The notes: generated by a model not told the origin, from the letters alone. A stretch of 64,000 nt of DNA from an uncultured Eggerthellaceae bacterium (GCA_910588205.1 CAJUQK010000004.1:31615-95614); one strand, 5' to 3'. Numbered from the stretch's first letter, positions 23,922 to 32,565 are shown. Numbers and translations are program-made.

Positions 23922-26306
23922 ATGAAGAAGTATTTGGAAGGGAATGCGTATGATCCAGAGATCTATCGCAGCGACGAAGATCACTGGCAAGACGGCGAAT
24001 ACACCGTCTACCGCACCACCCAATGGACAGCTCCGGGCTGCCATGACGGCTGCGGCATCTTGGTCTATGTAGACCAGGATGGCAAACTGGCGAAGGTCGA
24101 GGGTGATCCGAACAACGGCTACAACAAAGGTGCCCTTTGCATGCGCTGCTTAGACCTTATCGAGTGCATGTATTCCGAAGACCGTTTGAAATACCCCTTG
24201 AAACGCGCCCGGGAGGACCGGGGCAAGGATACCTGGGAGCGCATCAGCTGGGAGGAAGCCTTTGATCTCATCGAAGAGAAGGCTCGCTATTTCAAAGAGA
24301 CCTACGGGCCACAATCTATCGTGGTGCAGCAGGGAACCGGCCGCAATACCACGTTCATCCACTCTACGGCCCTCTGCTATGCCGGGTTCAACAGCCCCAC
24401 TGACACCGGTGGCTTCCTATCAGGCAGCTCCTGCTACGGGCCGCGTGCGTCTATCCAAGCGCTCATGGCTGGCTGCTTCATCATCGCCGATATGTCTCAG
24501 GGTTTCGAAGATCGCTTCGATAACCCCAACTATGTTCTGCCAGAATGCATCCTCATCTGGGGCAACAATCCTATCGTGTCCAATGCCGACGGCTTCTTCG
24601 GTCATTGGGTAGTGGAATGCATGAAGCGCGGATCAGAGCTGGTGGTCATCGATCCACGGCTGACCTGGCTAGCAGCGAAGGCCAAGTACTGGCTCCCCCT
24701 ACGCCCCGCCACTGACGCCGCCCTCGCCATGGCCATTGCCAATGTGATCGATGCCGAAGGCCTTCAGGACAAGCAGTTCATCGATGAATGGGGCTACGGC
24801 TACGAAGACTTCATCGAGGGTTGCCGCACCATGTCTCCTGAGCAAGCTGGGGAGATCTGCTGGCTTGATCCAGACCTCATCCGTCAGGCTGCCCTCTTCA
24901 TTGGGAACGCCAAACCTATGGCGCTCCAGTGGGGCTTAAAGCTAGATCAGCAGATCAACGCCACTCCCGCAGGCCAAGCCATCATGGGCATCGTAGGCAT
25001 GACGGGTAATATCGATGTTCCTGGCGGTAGCCTGCTCATGGTCGACCACGCCTATCATCTTGCCCTCTCCACTGAAGACGCCTGGCAGTTCGTGCCCGAA
25101 GACCATCGCAAGCTCATCCTGGGCAATAACTTCTACCCCATGCACTCCCAGGGGGACGTGGGCAATATGGCCCAAGAGGATGTGACCCTCGAATGCATGG
25201 AATCCGATGGCAAGATCAATGATGTGGACCGCGACGAATTCCCGCTCAAGATGTTCGTGCTATATTCCACGAATCCCATCACGAACATGGCTACGGAAGC
25301 CCCGCGTATCTACGACGCCTATATGGAGCACTCCGAGTTCAATATAGACATCAACTATGTGAAGACCCCGTCCTCCATGGCTTTCTGCGAACTCATCCTC
25401 CCCATAGCCATGGGGCCGGAGCGCAATTCTTTGCGCGCCTGGTGGTGGCCGCTGCGCGTCATTCGCAAGACATCTGAGCGCTACTACGAGGCAAAGACCG
25501 ACGAAGAACTGGTTGCAGAGCTCTGCAACCGTTTGAACCCCGACAGCCCCATCCCACCCACCGACATAGAGTGGATGAATCAGATCTTGGCAAGATCCGA
25601 TACCGATATGGATTTCGAGGCACTCACTAAGAAGGTTATCTCCTGGCCTGAGTGGCATTACAAGAAGTACGAACGTGGCGATGTGCGTTATGACGGCCAG
25701 CCGGGCTTCCATACGGTCACCGGTCGCTTTGAGTTCGCCCCAGCCATGATGAGCGCTTATGGCTTACCCAATGCCCCCTATTTCGAGGAGCCCCATGAGA
25801 GCCCCCTCTCCACGCCAGATCTGGCAGAAGAATATCCGCTCATCCTCATGACCGGACGTCGTAGCTACGAATTCTTCCATTCCGAGCATCGTCATATGCC
25901 CACCATGCGCGAGTTCCACCCTGATCCCTTGGTGGAGATATCTCCCGAGTTAGCTGAAGAGCTGGGCTTCGTGGAAGGGGACTGGGTGTGGATTGAGAAC
26001 CACCGGGGTCGCTGTCGTCAGCGCGTGAATATCACGCCAGGCCTGAACCCGAAATTCGTCATGGCTGAGCACGGCTGGTGGTTCCCCGAGGATGATCCTG
26101 AACGCCTCTACGGGGTCTTCGATTCCAATATCAACAACCTGACCACCCAGTGCGATGTGGGCAAGAGCGGCTACGGCGCCCCCTATAACGGGCTGCTCTG
26201 CAAGCTCTATAAGTGCACCCCTGAGAACAGCGAAGTCCTCCCCACCGAGCAAGTCACCCAGAAAGGCGGTTGGAATTATGAGCGCAAGCACCTCGATATC
26301 AAGTAA
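23922..26306 (+). CDS. Catechol dehydroxylase-like molybdopterin oxidoreductase (794 aa)
   Basis: The start at 23922 follows AGGAGAGAGG; a longer frame beginning at 23853 has no ribosome site. The N-terminus reads RTTQWTAPGCHDGCGILVYV and GALCMRC, giving Cys40, Cys44 and Cys73 (plus C76). The residue expected to be the first cluster cysteine is Thr33, so one ligand of the usual four is missing. Cys171 in GSSCYGPR is the probable Mo ligand. VIDPRLTWLAAKAKYWLPLR is a pterin-binding block, and the C-terminal domain has EYPLILMTGRRSYEFFHSEH and HGWWFPEDD. The C-terminal CKLYKC resembles the end of acetylene hydratase. No Tat signal is visible, so it should be cytosolic. It overlaps its Fe-S partner gene and is divergent from the other module. 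Confidence 0.87.
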   Translation: MKKYLEGNAYDPEIYRSDEDHWQDGEYTVYRTTQWTAPGCHDGCGILVYVDQDGKLAKVEGDPNNGYNKGALCMRCLDLIECMYSEDRLKYPLKRAREDRGKDTWERISWEEAFDLIEEKARYFKETYGPQSIVVQQGTGRNTTFIHSTALCYAGFNSPTDTGGFLSGSSCYGPRASIQALMAGCFIIADMSQGFEDRFDNPNYVLPECILIWGNNPIVSNADGFFGHWVVECMKRGSELVVIDPRLTWLAAKAKYWLPLRPATDAALAMAIANVIDAEGLQDKQFIDEWGYGYEDFIEGCRTMSPEQAGEICWLDPDLIRQAALFIGNAKPMALQWGLKLDQQINATPAGQAIMGIVGMTGNIDVPGGSLLMVDHAYHLALSTEDAWQFVPEDHRKLILGNNFYPMHSQGDVGNMAQEDVTLECMESDGKINDVDRDEFPLKMFVLYSTNPITNMATEAPRIYDAYMEHSEFNIDINYVKTPSSMAFCELILPIAMGPERNSLRAWWWPLRVIRKTSERYYEAKTDEELVAELCNRLNPDSPIPPTDIEWMNQILARSDTDMDFEALTKKVISWPEWHYKKYERGDVRYDGQPGFHTVTGRFEFAPAMMSAYGLPNAPYFEEPHESPLSTPDLAEEYPLILMTGRRSYEFFHSEHRHMPTMREFHPDPLVEISPELAEELGFVEGDWVWIENHRGRCRQRVNITPGLNPKFVMAEHGWWFPEDDPERLYGVFDSNINNLTTQCDVGKSGYGAPYNGLLCKLYKCTPENSEVLPTEQVTQKGGWNYERKHLDIK

Positions 26307-26649
26307 GGGCCTTCTGATCCAGTATGACTACTGCACTGGCTGCCATGCCTGCGAAGTAGCTTGCAAGCGTGAGCATGACTACGGCTATGGCCACTGCGGC
26401 ATCTCTGTCATGCAGTATGGTCCCAGCCAGGAACCAGACGGTACCTGGGATTATTTCTACATCCCCGTAACTACGGACCTGTGTGATCTCTGCATCGGTC
26501 GCCTAGAAGCAGGCAAGCTGCCTTCCTGCGTACACAACTGCCAAGCGAAGGTCATGGAATACGGTGACGTAGAGGACCTGGCCCGGAAGATGACTTATAT
26601 CAAGAAGTGTGTCCTGCTCTCTCCTGGCCCGAAGGACCAGATCATCTAG
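26278..26649 (+). CDS. Two-cluster ferredoxin-like partner of the 794-aa molybdoenzyme (123 aa)
   Basis: The ATG lies inside the last codons of the catalytic gene (29-base overlap), implying coupled translation. Cysteine groups are CTGCHACEVACKREHD (C19, C22, C25, C29) and CDLC followed by CVHNC, enough for two [4Fe-4S] clusters. It is homologous to the 113-aa partner at 18450-18791. A longer upstream frame exists but reads through the catalytic gene in another phase and is not a credible start. It is expected to feed electrons into the molybdoenzyme. This rightward module has no carrier gene of its own and ends with a strong hairpin. Confidence 0.87.
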   Translation: MSASTSISSKGLLIQYDYCTGCHACEVACKREHDYGYGHCGISVMQYGPSQEPDGTWDYFYIPVTTDLCDLCIGRLEAGKLPSCVHNCQAKVMEYGDVEDLARKMTYIKKCVLLSPGPKDQII

Positions 26650-26703
26650 CTGTTCCCTCAGCCGCTGCGAAGCTGCTTCACCGACTCCGCAGAGCCCTCT
26701 TCG

Positions 26704-26732
26704 CAGACCCGAGGTCCCCTACCTCGGGTCTG
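26704..26732. terminator. 12-bp-stem hairpin between convergent genes
   Basis: CAGACCCGAGGT and ACCTCGGGTCTG form a perfect 12-bp stem with a 5-base loop. It lies between the end of the rightward module and the end of the leftward ABC permease gene. The trailing T run is weak on both strands. It is probably a shared terminator. Confidence 0.65.
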
Positions 26733-26760
26733 TTCATCCCCCAAAGGATTCTCGCTTGTC

Positions 26761-27486
26761 TTACCGGGCTGCGAGCTTGCGTTCAGCCAGGTCGAACACC
26801 TCGTACAGCACCACACCCACTATCGCCAGAGCCACGATACCCGAGAACATCCGCGCATACTCCAGCATGGACCATGAGTGCATGATGTAATACCCCAGTC
26901 CCGTTGATCCTGCCATGGATTCCCCTATGAACAAAATGGCCACCGCCGTGCCCGTACTCACCCGCAACCCCGAGAACAGGTAGGGCAGCGTGGAAGGTAC
27001 CACCACATGGAGGAACACCAACCACCCATTGCCCCCCAACGACCGCATGGCCTCTATCTGACCCACAGGAACCTCACGGGCGGCATCACGCATCGTCACC
27101 ATCATCTGGAACGCCACGGCTATGACGATGAGAATCACCTTCGCCTGGCCCCCCAGACCGAAGAACACGAAGAGCACGGGGAGGAACACGATCTTGGGCA
27201 CGGGGAAGAGGATGTAGAGGACCGGTGAGACGAACCTGTCCACCAAGGGCTTCATCCCGGCCAGCAGACCTATGGGTGCCCCTATCAGCGCACCGAAGGC
27301 AAGCCCTGCAAGCAAGCGCTCGAGACTGATGGCCGTCTGAGGTAGCAACGCTCCCGCGTTCGCCCCCAGTTCATGCACCGTCTGAACCGGACCCGGCAAT
27401 GCAGGCGAACCCACGCAAACAGCCAACAACCACCACGCCGCCAGAACGAAGAGCGTTCCCCACACATACCCCAGCGCTCGATTCAC
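26761..27486 (-). CDS. ABC transporter permease, SsuC/TauC type (241 aa)
   Basis: Integral membrane protein with about six helices and the BPD_transp_1 signature. The EAA-type loop reads VGQIEAMRSLGGNGWLVFLH; LLAGLAFGALIGAPIGLLAG is in an early helix. The start is a GTG 14 bases after the stop of the solute-binding gene. With that lipoprotein it makes part of an importer of the nitrate/sulfonate/thiamine-precursor group. No ATP-binding subunit is encoded next to it; the gene ends before the hairpin at 26704-26732. The ATPase must be elsewhere, or lost. Confidence 0.87.
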   Translation of the reverse strand: MNRALGYVWGTLFVLAAWWLLAVCVGSPALPGPVQTVHELGANAGALLPQTAISLERLLAGLAFGALIGAPIGLLAGMKPLVDRFVSPVLYILFPVPKIVFLPVLFVFFGLGGQAKVILIVIAVAFQMMVTMRDAAREVPVGQIEAMRSLGGNGWLVFLHVVVPSTLPYLFSGLRVSTGTAVAILFIGESMAGSTGLGYYIMHSWSMLEYARMFSGIVALAIVGVVLYEVFDLAERKLAAR

Positions 27487-27500
27487 AGCAGCCCTACTGC

Positions 27501-28541
27501 CTATCCAACCGTGAATGCACCCGTAACAGCGTCATAGCTCACGCCTTCGCCACCGTAGCCCTTCTGCTTCATCCACTGGAGCACCGGCTCTACCATCTCC
27601 AAGGCAGGACGTTGCATCTGACCGTCCTGCAATGCCATCGGATAGCTGCTGATGGGATAGCCCTCTGCAATGGACGGATTGATGTTCGCCTTCTCTGCTA
27701 GCAACTCCCGGTAAGCATCCGGGTTCTCAGCGCACAGAGCCACTGCCGCATTCCAGGCCTCGGCTACCGCCTCCACTGCCGCACTGTGCTCTTCGGCGAA
27801 CGCTGCGCGCGCCACCATGACGGATTGCGAAAGGTTCTCTCCTGCCGTGTCATCAGCAAGGAGCTTCAGCCCCGAAGCCTCCCCCAGCGTAAGCAGAGAC
27901 GCAGGCAGTGCAGCACCGCCGAGGTTCCCGCTCGCCACGAGCCCATAGCGCTCAGGCAGGCTGGCCACCTCTACAGCAGGGATTGCCCCCGGCTCAAGGC
28001 CCGCTTCCTCGCACAGCATGTCGAATACATATTCCGGCACGGTGTTCGCACCTACGCCAACACCGAAGCCTTCGGGCGCATCCCCGCTGGCTCCGTAGGC
28101 AGCCATCTCCGTCAGCGTGTTGTAGGGCGCATCAGACGGAGCCAGCACGCCAAATCGGCCTTGATCGGCCGTCTCTCCCAGCGTGACCCATTCCAGCACC
28201 ACCGGAGCCCCGGATTCGCAAAGCTTCACTGCCCGCATGATATCGGTCATAGCCATGTCCACTTCGCCTGCCGTGATGGCCGCAGAAAGGCTCTGGGCGG
28301 AGTCGAACGAGATGACCTCGGCATTCACGCCCGCCTCAGCGAACAAGCCATCCCGCTCCGCTATCCACAGAGGCAGGATATCCTCCGTGGGCATTGTGCC
28401 GATACGCACCGGAACGTCTGAAGCCTCTGATGCCCCCGAAGCATCGGGGGAGGAAGTCTCATCCGAGCAAGCCGTCAAGCTAGCTACCAGGAATGTACTC
28501 AAGCATGCTGCCAATAGGAAGAGAAGCGTTCTTTTCTTCAC
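27501..28541 (-). CDS. ABC transporter solute-binding lipoprotein, NMT1/THI5-like (346 aa)
   Basis: I chose a GTG start at 28541, which gives a classic lipoprotein signal: KKR, a hydrophobic run, then LTAC with the modified cysteine near residue 25. The longer ATG start at 28589 would add 16 residues. The mature part has RIGTMPTEDILPLWIAERDG and SAAITAGEVDMAMTDI, the periplasmic-binding-protein type 2 pattern of SsuA/THI5-like proteins. It is anchored outside the membrane and delivers a small organic ligand to the permease encoded next. The ligand cannot be assigned. The ATPase gene is missing from this locus. Confidence 0.85.
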   Translation of the reverse strand: MKKRTLLFLLAACLSTFLVASLTACSDETSSPDASGASEASDVPVRIGTMPTEDILPLWIAERDGLFAEAGVNAEVISFDSAQSLSAAITAGEVDMAMTDIMRAVKLCESGAPVVLEWVTLGETADQGRFGVLAPSDAPYNTLTEMAAYGASGDAPEGFGVGVGANTVPEYVFDMLCEEAGLEPGAIPAVEVASLPERYGLVASGNLGGAALPASLLTLGEASGLKLLADDTAGENLSQSVMVARAAFAEEHSAAVEAVAEAWNAAVALCAENPDAYRELLAEKANINPSIAEGYPISSYPMALQDGQMQRPALEMVEPVLQWMKQKGYGGEGVSYDAVTGAFTVG

Positions 28542-28602
28542 GGATACCCCCGAACTCTCGAGAACCAATGGAAAGGTGATTATAAGCAACGTGCAGCCGG
28601 AC

Positions 28603-29511
28603 TCAGGCCTCCTGCCGCTCCGCTTCCGTGTCCGGCTCGATATGCACGAGCACCTCCTGCACCTCCGGATGGGCCGCCTTGACGGCCGCCTCTATGCAGT
28701 CCCCCACCTGGTGGGCTTCGGCCACCGTCATGGTTGGGTCAACCAGAAGATGCAGATCCACATACACCTCAGATTCCGTTCCCCGGGTGCGCACCCCATG
28801 GACTTGGCGAACAGACGGCACTGTCTCCGCCGTCTTCGTGATGTCCTCGGCCGATATCCGCGCGTGATCAGACAGCGTTCGAAACGCCTGGCGAAAGACC
28901 CCTATAGCTGAGAGCAAGATGAACAGGGTGACGATCAGCGCAGCAATGGGATCGGCCATGGGAAAGCCCACGCTAACGAAGATAAGGCCTACGATGACAC
29001 CAACAGATACGAAGGCATCCGATAAGGTGTGAGCCGCATCCGCCCGAAGTATCTCCGACCCCAAGCGCCTACCCGCACGCCGCTCCGCGAATGACACTCC
29101 CAGATTCACCGTCAGCGTCCCCACCATCACTCCAAAGGACACCGCTGTCACCTGAGCAGTGTACTGGCCGCTGGTCAGGCGCCCCACAGCTCCCGTGCCC
29201 ACCTCGAAAGCTGCTACCAGAAGCAGCACACCGATGATCAAAGAGCCATAGGTCTCGAACTTCGCATGGCCGTAGGGATGTCCTTCATCTGCAGGCCGTG
29301 CCGCTAACGCAATGCCCACCAACCCCACTACATTACCCAGGGTATCGAAGATGGAATGGATGCCATCAGCCTGCATAGAAGCAGAGCCGGAGGCCAACCC
29401 GTAGAAGAACTTGGCAGCTGCCACTGCCAAGTTCAGCACGAGCACCACCCATAGCACACGCTCTACACGGCGGGTGCGCTGCTCTTTAGGGTTAGTCACA
29501 TGGGTAGTCAT
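28603..29511 (-). CDS. Cation diffusion facilitator metal exporter (302 aa)
   Basis: Six hydrophobic segments followed by a cytoplasmic domain of about 85 residues. Metal-site motifs ADGIHSIFD (TM2) and RADAAHTLSD (TM5) have the HxxxD pairs of CDF proteins. VYVDLHLLVDPTMTVAEAHQV in the C-terminal domain is the usual dimerisation and metal-sensing fold. The family exports Zn, Fe, Mn or Co in exchange for protons; Asp/His pairs favour Zn or Fe but do not decide it. I chose the ATG at 29511 (AAGGG upstream) over a GTG at 29541. It lies 79 bases downstream of the deformylase-like gene on the same strand. Confidence 0.9.
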   Translation of the reverse strand: MTTHVTNPKEQRTRRVERVLWVVLVLNLAVAAAKFFYGLASGSASMQADGIHSIFDTLGNVVGLVGIALAARPADEGHPYGHAKFETYGSLIIGVLLLVAAFEVGTGAVGRLTSGQYTAQVTAVSFGVMVGTLTVNLGVSFAERRAGRRLGSEILRADAAHTLSDAFVSVGVIVGLIFVSVGFPMADPIAALIVTLFILLSAIGVFRQAFRTLSDHARISAEDITKTAETVPSVRQVHGVRTRGTESEVYVDLHLLVDPTMTVAEAHQVGDCIEAAVKAAHPEVQEVLVHIEPDTEAERQEA

Positions 29512-29590
29512 AGGCTGAACACCCTTCGGAGCGTGGGCCACCTGCCGAGCGAACGGCCCCCTTCAGGTGTCTGCGCCCAGGGCGCTGAGG

Positions 29591-30010
29591 CTAGATGACC
29601 TTGCCCTTGCAGTGGTCTATCACGTGCTGGATGATCTGGGACTCTCGCCCATGGAATTCACGCTTGCGAGACACCAGCTTGCCATCCACGGGCTCCTCAT
29701 AGGCAATGGTGGCACATTCGAAGCGCGTGACCTTATGGGCACCATCTACGGAGAAGCACTCCTCTTCCATCTTCACGGGATAGAGCGCCTTCACGAGCTT
29801 CGGATTGAAGATGGGCTTCATCTGGTCGTCGTCTGCCAGATAGATGGCAACGCACTTCGTCTCCCCGATCTGGTTCGCCGTGAGCCCTGCCACATCTTCC
29901 ATGGCTTCCGCCGTGTCTAGCAGGTCTTGTACGATGGGCATATCATCAATGGTGGCCTTCTCGCAGGGCTTTGACAGGACTTCAACATCCTTCACGATAT
30001 CTTTGACCAC
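29591..30010 (-). CDS. Peptide deformylase-like protein with altered active site (139 aa)
   Basis: Length and order of motifs match peptide deformylase, but each catalytic motif is changed. Motif 1, normally GxGLAAxQ, is GLTANQ (42-47). Motif 2, EGCLS, is EECFS (83-87), keeping the metal-ligand Cys85. Motif 3, QHExDH, is QHVIDH (128-133): both metal-binding histidines remain, but the catalytic Glu is Val130. It may bind metal without efficient deformylase activity, or act on something else. The GTG start follows GGAAGG. A -10-like TATAGT lies at 30049-30054. A conventional deformylase should be encoded elsewhere. I am confident of the family but not of the activity. Confidence 0.8.
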   Translation of the reverse strand: MVKDIVKDVEVLSKPCEKATIDDMPIVQDLLDTAEAMEDVAGLTANQIGETKCVAIYLADDDQMKPIFNPKLVKALYPVKMEEECFSVDGAHKVTRFECATIAYEEPVDGKLVSRKREFHGRESQIIQHVIDHCKGKVI

Positions 30011-30244
30011 AGTTCTTACCTTCCTTGATCCTTGGCAATGTGGGGAACACTATACCACCCGCACTGCCTCCGGGGGAATCCTTCAGGCACCCGCATGTCA
30101 GGGGAATGCGTAACGCTGCATTAACGAATCGGAAGCGCTTGGAAAAGCGTTGCTTGATCCTCCTTTGGCATTGGCAGAGCGCACCTACCATGCTGTTCGC
30201 TAACTCATCGTATCTGCTCGAACTGCACCGCAAGGAGGCTCACC

Positions 30245-30553
30245 ATGCAAGAGGTATTGAATAGTACGGATTTCGGTTCAAAAGTGCTCGAGTCTGAGGG
30301 AAGGGTCCTCGTTGAGTTCTTCGCTACCTGGTGCCCCCACTGCCAGCGCATGCAGCCCATCCTAGATGATGTGACGGCGAAGGTGGCTGGCCAGTGCGCC
30401 GTGTACCAGGTTGACGTAGACCAATCTCCTGAATTGGCCTCCGAGTACGCCCCCAACGGGTTCCCCACCTATGTGCTCTTCGTGGACGGCTCGCTCCAAG
30501 AGACGAGAACGGGCGAACAGACCGAAGAAACACTCCTCTCCATGGCCAGCTGA
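30245..30553 (+). CDS. Thioredoxin-like protein with CPHC active site (102 aa)
   Basis: Single thioredoxin fold. The active site is WCPHC (C30, C33), and the cis-proline loop is NGFPT (Pro74). Classic thioredoxins have CGPC; CPHC is more typical of DsbA-type oxidants, which would raise the redox potential. There is no signal peptide, so it should be cytoplasmic. AAGGAGG precedes the ATG. It stands about 235 bases from the divergent deformylase-like gene and is followed, after about 90 bases, by a lipoprotein gene. No thioredoxin reductase is adjacent. Confidence 0.9.
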   Translation: MQEVLNSTDFGSKVLESEGRVLVEFFATWCPHCQRMQPILDDVTAKVAGQCAVYQVDVDQSPELASEYAPNGFPTYVLFVDGSLQETRTGEQTEETLLSMAS

Positions 30554-30646
30554 CGGCCCTAGCCGCGCGTTTGCCGTAGACTCCTCTTGGCGGAAATCCT
30601 CCCTCAGGAGCGCCCCCGCGGAACCATCATATTGAAAGGAACGCCC

Positions 30647-31216
30647 ATGACCCTCAAGAAGATCATCGCTGCTCTTAGCTGCTGCGTCCTCCTGGCAGGC
30701 GTCGTGGCCGTTCTTCCTGGCTGTGGCCCCAGTGATGAAGAGCTCATCCGGCAAGCTGTGACCGCCAAATACGACAAGTATAAAGATGCCGAAGATGAGG
30801 CACTCTCTGGGATCATCTCCGCCCTGGAGAATGAGAGCCTCACCAAGCTGGGAATAGACAACGAAGCATTCGCCACCGCCGTAGTGGATGGGTTCGACTA
30901 TGCCATAGATGACATCACCGTGAACGGGGACACCGCTGTAGTGACCATGACCTTCGCGGGCAAGAGCTACCAGGACTACTTCGCCATGATCAGCGATATC
31001 ACCGCCACCCTAGCCGATGACCCCACCTTCGCCACCATGTCTCAGGAAGAGAAATACGATGCCGCAGGCCAAAAGCTGATGGCCGACCTCAACAGCCTTC
31101 CCATCAAGGACGAAACGGTCAATCTTGACTATGAGCTGGTAGACAATGACTGGCAAGAAGCGGACGAGCAGGCAGGCCTGCGCAACATCAACAACATCCT
31201 GTTCCTGAAGCCCTAG
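30647..31216 (+). CDS. Secreted lipoprotein of unknown function (189 aa)
   Basis: The ATG at 30647 follows AAAGGAA and gives a lipoprotein signal: two lysines, a hydrophobic stretch and LPGC. An upstream in-frame ATG at 30587 would bury the signal and is unlikely. The mature protein begins GPSDEELIRQAVTAKYDKYK, has repeated acidic helices and ends DEQAGLRNINNILFLKP. It resembles small Gram-positive lipoproteins of the DUF5105-like kind, but I cannot assign the domain with certainty. It is probably anchored on the outer face of the membrane. Its stop codon overlaps the stop of a convergent 55-aa gene. Confidence 0.8.
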   Translation: MTLKKIIAALSCCVLLAGVVAVLPGCGPSDEELIRQAVTAKYDKYKDAEDEALSGIISALENESLTKLGIDNEAFATAVVDGFDYAIDDITVNGDTAVVTMTFAGKSYQDYFAMISDITATLADDPTFATMSQEEKYDAAGQKLMADLNSLPIKDETVNLDYELVDNDWQEADEQAGLRNINNILFLKP

Positions 31217-31380
31217 GCGGCGGCGCGCAGGCGCTCTAAGGAGCGTTCGAGATCGTCAGCCAACATGCGCTCCTTTGTGTAATGGAGCGCCTCCTGTTGC
31301 CGGGTGGACCGCTTGATGGATTCGAAGGATTCATCAAGGAATCGGGTGAATTCCTCAGATGTCATGCCACAGATCTTCAT
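31213..31380 (-). CDS. Small helical protein (55 aa)
   Basis: A 55-codon frame beginning MKICGMTSEEFTRFLDES, with AGGAGG six bases before the ATG. The rest is highly charged and helical (KRSTRQQEALHYTKERM, then DDLERSLERLR), suggesting a coiled coil. The stop overlaps the stop of the convergent lipoprotein gene by two bases. The strong ribosome site and clean end support a real gene. I recognise no family. Confidence 0.55.
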   Translation of the reverse strand: MKICGMTSEEFTRFLDESFESIKRSTRQQEALHYTKERMLADDLERSLERLRAAA

Positions 31381-31469
31381 GGAGGGCCTCCTGGTGCGTT
31401 TCTGCTGTGTTCTACGATGATGCCAGCATACCGGCCTTCAGTGATATGGCTATCCTACTTCTAGTACAG

Positions 31470-32510
31470 CTAGCCCTCTTCCAATCTCAGCCCATAGACA
31501 GCGTTGCCCCCGTAGATCTTCCCGAACAGGTATTTGTCTGAGGCGCTCTCGCAAGAGATGAACACGCGCCCATCGTGCCACTCGATGCCCTCGGACATGG
31601 GTGGTGCCTGGATATCCTCCACGAGGCTCAGGGTGTCCAGATAATAGAGGGGAACCTCACGACCATCAGCGAAGAAGACTGCTGTGGGCAGCACCGTCTC
31701 ATCCAGCGTTGCGGACACCAGGTCATAGACCAGCAGATGAGAGCTATTCAGCCCGTAGGACTGGGAGAGCACCAGATGGTTTGCATCCGCCAGACACATA
31801 CCTTGGATGCGGGCGGGGATAGAATAGACGCAAGCGGCCTGCTCCTCATAACCCAGTTCTGCCTCAGGGGAAGCCGGGTAGGCGTACATCACCGCAGGGT
31901 TCCAGTCTCCGCCCGGCGTATCCAGTCGGTGATGATCCGGTGTCTCGTAAGCTCCAGAGTGATAGAAGTTTCCTAGGAACATGATGTTTTCTTCGATGTT
32001 CAAGAATGCAGGAGCGAATTCCAAGGAGCGCCGCGCCGTTGCCTGGACCGATCCTTCATCTTGAATCCCTTGCACGTCCATCAGGTCAAAAGCCAGGATT
32101 CCCTCATCGTCAGTCAAGAATACATGGGCCCCATCTGAGGTGATCCCGGAGCCATGGCCGTCATAGTCAGAGCCATCAACGAGCAGTGGTTGAAAGCTTC
32201 CGGCAGAACCATCTGGCCTCAAGAAGTAAACGGGAGAGGGGCCGCCTCCGGTCATGTACCCGCTGAAGATCCAGGTACCGTCCTCCAAGCAGTCCAGGTC
32301 TTGGGGAATGAAGCCTTCTTCGATGCCTGGAATGGCGAATTCCCGATCGGCCTGAGCGAAGAACGGACCGTAGGTGACCTTGATGAAGATGTTCACGCCC
32401 GCGAACGCCAGCAACAGAGCTACCATGAGACTGATGGCAACGCCCGCGAGCACCCGCGCCAACCGACCGCCCTTCGGCTTGCCTTCAGCCCTACCCACAC
32501 TCTGAGCCAT
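31470..32510 (-). CDS. Membrane-anchored beta-propeller-like protein (346 aa)
   Basis: A short basic cytoplasmic tail and one membrane helix (about residues 20-42) precede an extracytoplasmic domain of about 300 residues. That domain has repeated patterns of the form DGTWIFSGYMTGG, DGAHVFLTDDEGILAFDL and DANHLVLSQSYG, like blades of a YVTN/NHL-type beta-propeller. GGAAAGAGAG precedes the ATG at 32510; an earlier start at 32537 is possible. It lies 55 bases downstream of the LytTR regulator gene on the same strand and is probably co-transcribed with it. No catalytic motif is visible. Confidence 0.7.
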   Translation of the reverse strand: MAQSVGRAEGKPKGGRLARVLAGVAISLMVALLLAFAGVNIFIKVTYGPFFAQADREFAIPGIEEGFIPQDLDCLEDGTWIFSGYMTGGGPSPVYFLRPDGSAGSFQPLLVDGSDYDGHGSGITSDGAHVFLTDDEGILAFDLMDVQGIQDEGSVQATARRSLEFAPAFLNIEENIMFLGNFYHSGAYETPDHHRLDTPGGDWNPAVMYAYPASPEAELGYEEQAACVYSIPARIQGMCLADANHLVLSQSYGLNSSHLLVYDLVSATLDETVLPTAVFFADGREVPLYYLDTLSLVEDIQAPPMSEGIEWHDGRVFISCESASDKYLFGKIYGGNAVYGLRLEEG

Positions 32511-32565
32511 ATCTCTCTTTCCAGCCCGCGCCACCAATGCGCTCAGGCCTATGCCCTGGGTGCGA

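Noticed and set aside
26155..26277. Longer start for the 123-aa Fe-S partner
   Set aside because: The extension lies wholly in another phase of the catalytic gene. The ATG at 26278 gives a protein aligned with its paralogue.
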